NCBI GenBank assembly: GCA_008694505.1
Contig: VZDJ01000052.1
Coordinates: 8,121,955 to 8,185,954, forward strand
Direction of reading: 5' to 3'
Length of the DNA stretch: 64,000 nt
From: Cyanoderma ruficeps
Taxonomy: Eukaryota > Chordata > Aves > Passeriformes > Timaliidae
Shown piece by piece: positions 41,416 to 53,400 of the stretch. The translations under genes were made by a program, and so were the position numbers. Every line of letters starts with the position of its first letter. The stretch's first letter is position 1. The notes beneath the pieces are model-generated. The model was not told where the DNA came from, made no database searches, and saw only the letters and a list, made by a program, of their open reading frames with translations.

Positions 41416-44400
41416 TCCANNNNNNNNNNNNNNNNNNNNNNNNNNNNNNNNNNNNNNNNNNNNNNNNNNNNNNNNNNNNNNNNNNNNNNNNNNNNNNNNN
41501 NNNNNNNNNNNNNNNNNNNNNNNNNNNNNNNNNNNNNNNNNNNNNNNNNNNNNNNNNNNNNNNNNNNNNNNNNNNNNNNNNNNNNNNNNNNNNNNNNNNN
41601 NNNNNNNNNNNNNNNNNNNNNNNNNTGGTTGGTTGGTTGGTTGGTTGGTTTTTTTTTTTCCTGAAAGAACAAAAAAAGTAATCAGGAGCAGGAGGTGCTT
41701 TCATAAGTGCTGCAGCTGGCTGGGAGCTGTGGATCTGTGTGTTCACAGTGTGTCAGGGGCACGTTTGTCTCACACAGCCCGGAGCCGTCCCTCAGCCTCT
41801 CACTTTCCTACAGGGGAGCTCCCTGGCTGCATTTCTGCACCCTGAAAAGCGTTGGCAAACACATATTTGCATGGCAGTTTGGTATGTGTTGTGTCCTGTT
41901 TGCCCTGCGTAAGGTAACGTGATGTGACAGGCTGTAATCCATCACATCAGCTGCGTGACAGCAGGAGGGGCTGGAATAGAGGAGAGACGGTGGGCTGATG
42001 AGAGGTGGCAAGTTAATGTTGGGTTGGAGTCTCTCAGTGTTCTCATTTTCTAGAATCAACTACCAAGGAATTGTCCCCAGGTGCAGGTGAGTTTTAGGAG
42101 TAGGGATCAGTCAGCATCAGGAGAAAGCTGAAGATCCCCGTGCTCAGAAGGAACAGCTCTGGTAGAGATGAGAACCCTTGCACTTGTGGTGTTAGAGCAA
42201 ACAAACAAGAACATTGAAGGACAGTTTATTTATCCCCTGCTCTTTCACTGCACTCCCCAGGCACGCCACAGGTCCTTATGTGGGAATAGTGTGGAATTGC
42301 CGACGGCAAAAGCAGAGGTTGAGGCTGTTTTCCTCCAAAGACTCCTACACAAGAGGCTGCTTGACAGTTCACCCCTGAAAAATTCCCACCACGGGTGTGA
42401 GAGTGTTTGATAACCTGGTGTTGGTTCTTGTTGAGTGCTTCCAGCCTAACAAAACCAAGGTCCCTGTTAAAATCCCATCTCAGGACTGGGACATCCTAAT
42501 CAGGACAGGGCTGGTGAAAGCCATAGGGAAGAGTTCAGTGAGGCCCGAGGGTTGAGCTTTGTATCCTTGCACCCACTGCTCTCCTCAGTCATGCACTTTC
42601 CAAAGTGTCAAACTTTGCCAGAAGATGGAATGAAGGGAGTAGTTTAAGAAAAACCATTGGCGAAAAAGTGATTAAGAACATCCAGAATTAATGGCTTTTT
42701 TCTTTCCTTAACCTACGCTCTGTATTTAATTTCAGCTATTTGAAGTATTTTTTCCCTAAATATCCTTCCTGTCAGTCAGTCTGCACCGCCACTTCTTTTT
42801 ACTTGAAATCTCAGCGCCATGAAACTTCTGCAACTCCCCAACTCGTGCATGGATAATGCCTGCCATTCAGTAATATTTTTCACAGCATTCCAGACACCAA
42901 AAGTCCTGAATCGTAGTAGACTTCAAACTGTAAATTCAGTCTTAAAAACAGATTGTGAGGCAGTTGGTTATCTCTGCAATGTTGACATCATGAAATGGCA
43001 AAATATTTTAATGTGATGGGAAGATATCATTAATGACAGCTTAGAAGCATGTATGGTGTTCGCTTTAATTAGTCACTTACTGCAGTCACAGTGCCAGTGT
43101 CCCACCTTTTCATCTTTATGATAATCAAAGCTGCAACAGCCACTCGATTCCTGCCTCCTGCCCTCCCAGCCCAGGGACACCACAACATCAGTAAAAAGTT
43201 AGGATAGGGCTCTTACATAAATTAGATTCCGTGGATTAACCACTTAACTGATAATTTAAACTTTTTACCTGTAAAGAAACATGGAAGTCAATATTCTTTC
43301 CTTTAGTCTTGTGTTAAAAACCTAAGCATGGCTTCTGGTTTCTTTTTTTTTTCAAAAATTCAACATTGTTTCACCACAACTAGATCATATTTTTTTGCTT
43401 AAGGAAACCTCTGCTACATCTTGCTGCTCATTTACCTCTGCTGAATTTAGTCCTTTCTCTTGCTAATATTCTTGCTGCTAAAATCCTCCCTGGAGACCTC
43501 CAAATGCACCTAAAGTGCCCCAGATGAAGAGGAGTTTCTGGGGCCATCCCAGGCACCTTGCAGAATAATCCCAGGATGCGTTTTTACATTATTTGGTGGG
43601 TGCTGCTGAACCATCAGGAGCCTTGCACGAGCTCACCCTCTGACTGAAGGATTTGGAACCCTAAACCATGTTTGAAGTTCCCAGCTAGATTTCCACCACA
43701 CCTCTGCTTAAATAATACAAACTCTTATCAACCAGATGAGAGATGATGGGTCCAACTAATTATTTCTTTTACTGCATGGCCAAAGAAAAGAGCTACAAAG
43801 TGCCTTCCCTTAGAGCCTTGCTTTTAGCCACCAAAGGGCAAAAGGTTTAGTTTGTGAGGGCAAATCTGGAGCTTGTGTGGGCACCTTCTGTGAGCCCAGA
43901 TCACTCTGTTCACTGTGCTGCCATTGCCTCAGATATGTCAGGGAACAATTAGCACCACACTGATCACTGTAATAAACAGAATTTTAACAGCGAAACATCC
44001 TGGAAAAAATTCCTGATCTCCTCAAACAGTCATGAAGGAAACACAATTTTCATATATCATTATCAGATGTATCGCCCCAACCTTTTCCTGTGTGTGTTTG
44101 AGAGTTTTGCTGTCCGCTCATTGGGGTTAGAAACAAGACAGCAGCAGGTAAAGAGCTGGATGTAATCAGACTTTTACAACCCACTGGGTCGCTCTGGCCT
44201 CCTCATTTTAGCTTTGGATGGTTTTCCTTTCCTTTTGGGGACTGTGTGGCCTCTCTGTGGGAGGCTGCCCATCCTTTCAGCACCATGCCATGGCAGGGCC
44301 CCTGCCCGTCCCCACACAGACAGGTGAATTCCCTTTCCTAAGCTCGCTGGTTTTTCTGTAATTTTTGCCCCGCAGGGTGAAAGCACACCCCTGGGAAATG

Positions 44401-47400
44401 AGCCGTAATCCTCCGGTTCGTGTTTGCCATTAGGTGTCAGTGTGACAACAACCATCGTACACAAAGGCCACGCCGGGGAGTGCAGGGATCCCACCCCCAT
44501 CCTAAATTTCATCCCGTCCACTCGGGGAAAACACAGTGTGAAACCAAGGGGAAGGAGGAGAGGCCCAAGAAAGCAATAAACATTTTATTTCCGGGTGTTT
44601 TTTCCATCGCCTAATTGAAATTATTTACTAACACGTAAGTCTGTTTGCGTTTCATTCGGCGCGGTTCGGGTTCCCGGCGCTGCAGTTGTCAAAGAAGGTT
44701 AATATTTACCAAACCAGGAGAAGAGTTTCTGCACACACTGGTCTCATCCCATTTTGGGGTAAAAAGAAACAGTCAATATTATCAGTAATTTGCAGTCAGC
44801 AGGAGGTAAACTGCTTTGCCCGGTGCAAATGTTAAATTACTTGTGTGAGTTGAAGCCTGACAATATTGGTGCTTATATACGAGTCCTTCACAAGTTGTTT
44901 AAAATACTGTGCTAGAAACTACAGCTTGAAGTCCACTCATTCCAAAGAGAAGAATAAAAAGCTTAAAAACTAGTTTAAAGGAATTTTTTTTAAAAAATGG
45001 ATTTAAGGGAACTTTTTTTTTTGTCAGAAATAGTGCCTATTTCTTGGTGCATCAGCAGTTTGCGTGATGAAGAAATAGTAAAATACACAATGTATCTTAA
45101 GAAGTTGAAATTGCTTTTAAACAAAGCTTCAGGCACTTCCCAAAATGTAGCGAACAGTTTTTGGTAGTATGGGAGATTTAAAAGTTTTAAAATAAAAAAT
45201 TAGGGTTTGGGGGAGGAAAGCATATTTAGAAGAAAATAATTTTATAAAATATTCTCCAGTAGCAGTATTCAGAATCATGAAGTACTCATAGGATACTTCC
45301 TTTTTTTGCCTTACATTTGGAAATGCAATTTTTTTCACCTTTAATCGGATTCTGATCAGGTCAACACAATGGTTAAAGCAGCTTGGCCTTCACCAGGATC
45401 AGGGAATCTTTTGTGCCAGAAGATCACTGGGATTCAGCTTTGCCTTCACCTTCTCTGCTTTGAAAGGGAGCAGGTTCTGAGCACGGCTTCAATTTGGTGT
45501 TGTTTTCCTTTATCCTGATAGATTAAATCTCCAGTAGCACCATGCTGCTGTGATAAGCATCTGAGCAAGCTGCCTTTTCTTTTACCTCCTTCCAGATTTC
45601 TAGTAACTCCATGGCACAGGAGTGCTCAGTCCTGAGCGTGCACTGCACAGCCCAGGGTAATCCTAGCCAGGACAGGGATACTCAGGCACCATCTCTGCTA
45701 CAATTCCCCAAGCTGGGCACTTGCAGGTCTCTTTATGACAGCAAAGCCTTCCAAAATTTGGTAGCCGTGCCCCCCTTCAATTTGGGGATGGGAAATGAAA
45801 AAGTCTCTGTGCCAGTTTGATGTTGTCCTTGTAACAGATAATTACAGGCTTTAGGAACAGAGAAGATGTCTGATTAAATGGCTCCAGCCATCTGCTATTG
45901 CAAGACTGTGAAGTAATCCTTGACCATTTTCATATTAAGAGTTGCCACGATGATGTTCTCCCACTGCTTGTGCCACTCAGCTTGCCTAGAAAGCTGTCTC
46001 CTCTGCTCTGGTTCCCTGGCATCCTAAGTTCCTTTTGCTTTGTATTATTTTAAATAGCAGTGATGAAACCTTTATATCAGAGCTGCTGGGGGGGCTTGAA
46101 ACTCCCTTCTGTATAACACATCTCTTCGGACTTCAGTAATATAAGTTGAAGAGGTCTTTATTTTCACGTGTGGTTTCAGATCAGGTTCTTCTCCTTCTTG
46201 TTTGTGGTACAAAGGGAACAGATGAAAAGCCAGCTAGGCAAGCAGTTTTTAAAACCCCAGCACTGGCCACTGTGGCTGCTTGTACCCCTGCTCCACTGGG
46301 GTCCCAGGGGAGGCAGAAGAAGAGCCTCGAGGGCCAGGCACATGCTGCTCACTCTGCCTCAGCTGGTTTAGGTGAGCCCAAAGGGGATTTTGCTGGTTTT
46401 GAAGCAAAATCATGAGTCAAATAGACCTGAAAGCAGCAGAGAGCTGTAAGCCTTCTGAGCACTGAGAGTGTTGTTTCAAGCAACTCTTTACAGATCAGAA
46501 AGTAGCCCGGTGCCAGGATCCTCCCTGCAGTGGGCTGGGTTCCCAACTGCAGCCTAAACCAGTCCAAAAATGTGCCAGAAACCATGAGGAAGGGTTGTTT
46601 CCACCTCAAGTGAGAGAAGAGGCAGAGGGAGCAGAGCCAGGCTGTAAGGAAGGGCTGTAAGGGCACAGGAATAGCCAGGTAGAGGTAAGCAGCATCTTTG
46701 GACTGGTGGTTTCATGTAGGGAAGGAAAAAGTTCACTGCTGCAATGCAGGAAAGTGGAAAGATTCCTTTGTAAGGGCAAATTTTCCCCACTGAACATTAA
46801 TTGCTTTCCATGGATACAAAATGCACTTTTAAGTGATAAAAGGAGTGGCTGAGAAGCAACGCTGTACTTAACAGATATCAGAGAATGCAATGTAGGTTAA
46901 TAACTTTCCCTTAAAATGATTTTTATTTTTCCAAAGAGGTAAGCATCTGTTTGAGAGAGAAGCTTATCTCCAAACTCCTGTTGTCTGCTTCAGTGAAAAG
47001 AGGAGCCAGAAAGGGAGTGAAGTGGAGTGGTGAGGAGACACCAGGAGGAGATATGGTGGGGTTTTTTTCCCCTGGCATGGAGGGGAAAGTTTTTTGCATT
47101 GCTTCCCATGGACTTTCCTCTTTGGTTGCCTTCAGAAGCTCAAGCAACACCAGGAACTGCCCACAGCTCCCTCCAGGGCTTTGAACTTCCCAAGAGGTGT
47201 CCACAGCCACTGGTCCTGCTGACACAGTTTATTTAAATAGGCAGGAAGAAAGCACTGGTGTTTGCAGGAGGCAGTGTGTAGTGTAAACTACCTCTGTGAG
47301 GTTTTAAAAAGGGAAAAAACCACTCTGGTCTTCCTGCCACTCTGTAATTGAGGGGTATCAATCAGGTGAAGATCTTCCCAGGGAGTGGAAGGAACAGCCT

Positions 47401-50400
47401 GGGAATGAAAAACCCACTGTTCTTACAAGATTTCATGAAGTGTAGTGTGTCCCCTTTCAAAGCTGTTTTCCTCTAAACCAATCTCTTCTAGTGGGAAGGG
47501 AAGGGATGGAAAGTATCAACCCATCAGTCGGGGTTTTGGTGCTAACAGGGTCACATCAGCTCCTAAAACCTTTGGGCACCCCAACCACAGAATGCCCCGG
47601 TGGTTATCAGCCAGTCTGTGCAGCAAAGCACTGCAGCAGGTGAGTGACAGGATGCAAATATCAGGGAGGACCTGGCCCTGTATCTGCTTCGGTGCCTTTT
47701 GCAGCCACACCTTCCTGGTAAACTGTAAAATGTCGGTCAGGGCGCTCTGGAGATGGGTAAAACAAGGCGTGCTCGTGCTCCAATTCCTTTTATGTCCCAG
47801 TGCCTTGAGGTGCATTCAGCAAACGCATCCAAGTCTTGTCTTACATGATAGGATTCAGCCAAGAGACATTGAGCAGAGCACTGTAGAAGTGTCACTAAGA
47901 GAGCAGAGGGCTTAGCAACAGGGTATTCTGTGATTCCAGATTCCAGGATACCCTTATGCATATCCTCTATCTGTGTTTTTATATATATATATGTCTCTGC
48001 GTGTGTGTGTGTGCAAGCCCAGAGTTTGCATATACACACATCACAACAAAGTCTGAGGGTTTGCAGGTTTAAAACAACGTGTTGGTACCAGCTGTGTAGC
48101 ACGTTTCCTGTGCATTGCATCAGTGCTGCTGATTTTCTTCGCAGAGACACATGCACAAACCCCATAAAAACTTGGCTCTCATTTTATTAGAGACATTACC
48201 AACTTAGTATCCTAAAGTCAGTACTTTTAAAGTGATGGGGGAAAAAAACCATGCAAGAATTTTCAGTTTTGGTACACATTAAGCTTGTTGATATCAGAGT
48301 AAGTTTAATCCGTACGACCTTCCAGCATGAGTAACTTTTTCCTTTTTTTTCTGTGAAACTCCCTACCAATACATTGATCTGGCAGAGGTTAGAAAGCAAT
48401 GCTGTTTTATAATTTGGGGTTTATTCACAGGTAGCAAATAAACCATTTTTTTTCATTATTTTCATTTTTTGGATTAGGCAACTAACCGGTCCCAAGTTTT
48501 TCTTCATTAAAAGAAAAAGAAAAAAACCCTCCTTTTAATAGGTGTGTGCTTCACACTTTTCAAACTTCAATTGCACAGAATTTTTCACTTGGTCAGAAAG
48601 CCGATTTAATTTGCTGCTAGGTTAAATGTTGAAGGTTTCAGTTTTACATCCATGAATTCTCAAATTAAATTCAGCGCATTGCTTAAATTTCTAGCTGCAG
48701 TGCATTTAGCCTAATTGCTTTGGTAAGTTGGGTGCTTAGTAACTCCTACTTCTCTGAATTTTCGTCTTTAAAGGCGAACAAAATAAGCCTGAGGGCCACA
48801 GGTGGGCTAGACTGCTCTTTGGGATTCACCTGTGGGGTCTTTGGATATCTCTTCCAGCCTGACTGCATCCTCAGACCATATCTGATGAGGCTGTTCTGCT
48901 GACCAAAGGAGAGCATTTAAACACCTGTAGGTTTTAGCTGTTTAAGCCCAAATCAGTTTTGAAGCAACAAGAAAGGCTGAGCGAAATGGTTCAGATTTCA
49001 GTTGTCAACTAAATGTGTGCACTGGGCCTTTAAGTATTTGGCCAGACACATCTTGATTGCTTGGCTTTTGTTTTCACCCTTGGAAAGTCAGCTGGATAAT
49101 GCCCTGTAGCCAAAGTCTATTCTGTTATGCTTCCAGTGGGCTGGGCTGGGGAGTCAGGGTGGGGGGAATGTGTGTGTGAGGAGGGGAGGACGGGGTGAAG
49201 GGAGAATGAACCAAAACCGGAGTTATATTCACGTATTTCCAAATTTTTTGGTGAGCTGAGGTGTTTGCAGTCGTTTTCAGTTTCCTTGCAATGCTAAATG
49301 TGAAAATCAAGGGACACCCAGCAGTGCAACCTTTAAAGTGGGCTCTTTTTGGGGACAAATCACGATGCAAACACAGAGGTGACGGAAACAATCGAGGAAA
49401 CTTCCACCGATGGCACCCTCAGAGGCAAGCCCTGAGTGTTTAGTTTTTTCTCTCCTTGTTGACAGTATTTTTAAGGCTTTGAGTTCTCACGCACGGTATA
49501 TGTCATTAAATGGCTGATTCCTCTTTGCACACGTTGTTGTGATGGCCTGTGGCAACCTGAATTAATTGTTTTCAGTAGTTGATGGTGGTTACTAGCCGTA
49601 ATTATTATAATTTGCATTTATAAAAACTTCTTTCATCTAAGGATCTCCAAATGCTTTTGCACACATTTAATTAAGCTTCACAACATCCTGTGAGGTAAGT
49701 GTCAAGAGTGTTGTTATATCCATTTTTACACGGGTTTCTCCAAGAAAACAAGGTCAGTCTCTAACGTGGCTGGTATTTATTTCACATCACTTGCACAGGA
49801 CAGGCAGCACGGCTGCAGGAGTTAGGAATGATGATCGAGGTCACTTTGCATCTCCCACATAGCTCTGGCTGCTGCCACACCATGTGGACACATGCACTGA
49901 GACACAGCAAACACAGAGCAGCCTTAGCCCAGATCTCCAGTCTGGGGTCGTCATCATCATTGTCATCGTCGTTGTCTCCTTCTCCTTCTTATTCTTCTCC
50001 TTCTTATTCTTCTCCTTCTTATTCTTCTCCTTCTTATTCTTCTTCTCCTTCTCCTTCTTCTCCTTCTCCTTCTTCTCCTTCTCCTTCTTCTCCTTCTCAT
50101 TCTTCTCCTTCTCATTCTTCTCCTCCTTCTTCTTCTTCTTCTTGGGAAGAAAGAGAGATGAGCACCCACCACGATGCACAAAGACGAAAGCCCACCTCAC
50201 AAAGATCTCTCCACTATTTTCTGCCTTAGCATTTAAGCCTCTCCTTGCAGTCTGCACGCTGCACATTTTCTTTCTTCGGCTTTAGCCAGAGCCAAGAGAG
50301 CAGCTGCAGGCAATGCAAAGTCACCCTTTACCAGCCACTCACAGCTCTGGAGAGGTGCACACACTTCACCTCCACCAGCCTCAGACCCAACCCCATGGGC

Positions 50401-53400
50401 AATCAGCAATTCTGAGATCACCTAAATCCTACATTACCACTTGACAGATATTTAAAATTGAGGATCAGCCCAAGTAAAATAGACTTGGAACTTGGGGAGG
50501 GGGGGGCAGCGGTTTTCAAAAGCTCATTTCTTTTTCAAACATATGACTGTGTTGTTTAAATCGAGCCCAGCTCTCTGTAAGGTCTGTTGATCACCATAAT
50601 AGCCCTGAGGAAGATAGGTCTAAGTAAGTGCTTGCAAATTGAGTAAGGAGTCCCAGGCCATACCTTGGTAAGTTCTTTACCATCCTCCTCAATTTATGTT
50701 TACATAAATTGTTTACATGTGGCAATGACCAGATTAGCTCTTTGGAAAGAACTCTGCCTGTGGATGCACTTATTCCAAAATAAAAGCCACTTTGCTTTTA
50801 TAAATTGAGTGCACTTACAGGTAGAGAATGATATTCTGAATAACATAAAAAAGAAAGTCATTTCATTCCCAAGTAGGCCATCGAGCAGAAATATTCTGAA
50901 ATAATCTAAGTTTTCATGTTGATGCTTTTTAAGGCACAGACAAAGTCAGAGAGCTAACAGGCAGTTTTATTTTCAATCCATTGTTTTCTTGGAGAGGGCG
51001 TGCCAGTGCAAGGCAGGAGTCAGAGATGCCTTTCAGGTCCCCTGGGTCAATGTACAGGATTTACTCTGGTCCTTGTCTCCCCTGTGGAGGAAGGAATGCC
51101 TGGCAGCCAGAGGAGAAGATCTGAGCACACATCATTTCATTTTACCTGATGCTGTCTGCTTCACTTTCATCAGAAATGGGACAGTCACTGGCCTAACCCT
51201 GAATTTTCACTGGAGCTCCCTTCTGCTTTTCTTCTCTTCCAAACTTGTTCATGCCTGCTGTGGCGCAGAAAAGAAAAATATAGCAGCAACCATACTTGAC
51301 ATACACGACAGAAAACAGTGCCATGGGAATCCCAGCATCAGGCCCTCAGAGGGGTTTTTATTTCTGCTACCAGAAAGCTTTCATTAACTTCAAATGAGTA
51401 TTTTTGGGGTACATTTCTTTATTTGGAAGGGGGGAAGCTAAAAACTCTCCTCGTGTTATCTCGTATTGCAGAAACTGAGACTTGATGGGTACTCCACTAT
51501 CCTTTTAGGACCTCAATCACTCCCAAAGATTCAAGATGAACTCTGCCTGCCCAGGCACCAGAGTCGGTGCCCCAGGGAATTTCTTCATATCTAAGGGATA
51601 TGCAGGATGTGTACTCGCATGCCCTTGCTGCCTCTCAGCCCCAGCTGTACATGCAGTTTTGCTTTAGGAACCTGTACCTCCAGTATTGCAATATCTTTTT
51701 CAGTCTCTGTCATCAAGAGTTTAAATACAGTTCAGATCAGTGTTAGTGGCCCGGCTCCAAATGAGGGGAATTGCTGCAATTCGTTATCTTGACAAATTAA
51801 CTGGTCTGAGGCAATTCCTTTTTTGAGAGAGATACAATTACCTAACTCTTGAACTCTAGCCTTGCTCCAATGCTATGGCAGAGTTATGCACCTGCTCAAA
51901 AAGTGTGGATACTGCTTTCCCATACATAAATGCAATCTGGTTTTTTTAAAAAAGGCTTTCTGAGGTGCAAAGGTGGCTGGTTGCACAGGTGAGGGGCGAT
52001 ATGGGAAACACAGGATCCTTGTCACCAAACCATGAGAGCAGGGGCTGGCACAGAGGGTGTTCTATCAGAAAAACACATCACCAGTTGTCCCATTCTCTTC
52101 TTTGAGTACAGCTTCCTGATCTAGTGGAAGAAAGTGGCTTTCCTGCTCCCAATCCACCACATAGAAAAGAGTGGCCCATTCAGACCTAAACCAGATTTTT
52201 TTTGAAAATTATTTAAAAAAAAAAAATCCAAAGTGTTTCATTCCTGGGATTTAGGCAAAAATTTCTATTTCAATCCTTCAGTCTTTATATAACTGGTGGA
52301 AAATGGGTTGCCATCAGCACTCCACTCCTGATGTGGACAGCAGCTGGTGCTCCTGGGAGGGCAGAGTGACCTCCAGCCTTGCCCTCACCTCCTGGCCTGC
52401 AGGACCAGCTCTCTTCTGCCTTTTCCACCAAGCAATGAAAATGCATCCACAGTTACACATTGTTCTTCCAACCCAACGTGGGCAGGTGCACTTCTCATCC
52501 TCTTCCCTGTGCAAAGCGACTCCTTTTGCCCCTCAGCCATAGCTCACCTGTGGGCATCATCTTTCCTTGTAAAAGATGCTGGAAGATATCCCTGAACCAT
52601 TCATTTTGAACCCACTGCCTTCTGGAAACTGTTTAGGATAAAGCTGCCCAGCAGAAGGCTTGTGTTTGCCTAGAGCCTCTTTGTATGGACTTGGTGGCTG
52701 GGAGTTTCCTTGAGCTCCTCTTTGAACTCCAAGCCTTCAGCATCCAAAACATTTAACCCTCAATTTCTTTTCTGCTTTTATCAGTTTGGCCATGTTCCAG
52801 CTGGCGGCGCGTTCACTCGCAGGCTGCCGTTCTGCATCTCGTGTTTGCAGATTTGTCTCTTTTCAATTAACCCCTTGGAATGGGGTTTTCTCCTCCCTGG
52901 AGCCTCCCTGCCTCCGGTCTGGCCAGCACTTCTCCCTGCTCTGGATTGCCTGAAGGGCAGGAGGCAGGAGTGGAGGAGCTGGGTCCCTGAGCTGGAAGTG
53001 CCAAGCTGAGGGTGTGCCCCATGCACGGAGAGCAGCTGAAGGAACACGCAGGTTCGGCAGCGCCGGCTCTGCCCGTTGTGGGTTGGGGCTTGCAATGCCA
53101 GAGGCACTTTTTTTGCCTCTGTGGAGTCTCTGGAGCATCACTTATGAATAATGAGATCTTCCCCTGAATGCTTTTTTTTTTGGTGGGGTTTTTTTGGGGT
53201 TTGGTTTGTTTTTTTTTTGCCGGGATGCTCGGGAGCACACGCGCCCACATTTCCTTCACCCCGAACAATGGGAATGTCTTCTGCTGGCCAGCAGCTTTTC
53301 CACGGATCTGTTTTGGTGCAGCTCTTTCTAGAGTCACCTAAAATAGAAATAAAAAGAGGGAAAAAAAATAAATAAAAAATAAAGACTGTGCCTAAAGCAT

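Noticed and set aside
41229..41845. Frames of 100-160 codons across the gap
   Set aside because: They consist mostly of N-derived X residues with dinucleotide-repeat ends.
49828..50285. Long Ser/Pro-, Phe/Ser-, Lys/Glu- and Arg-rich frames on both strands
   Set aside because: All arise from the 15-bp pyrimidine array, which keeps every frame open because the period is divisible by three.
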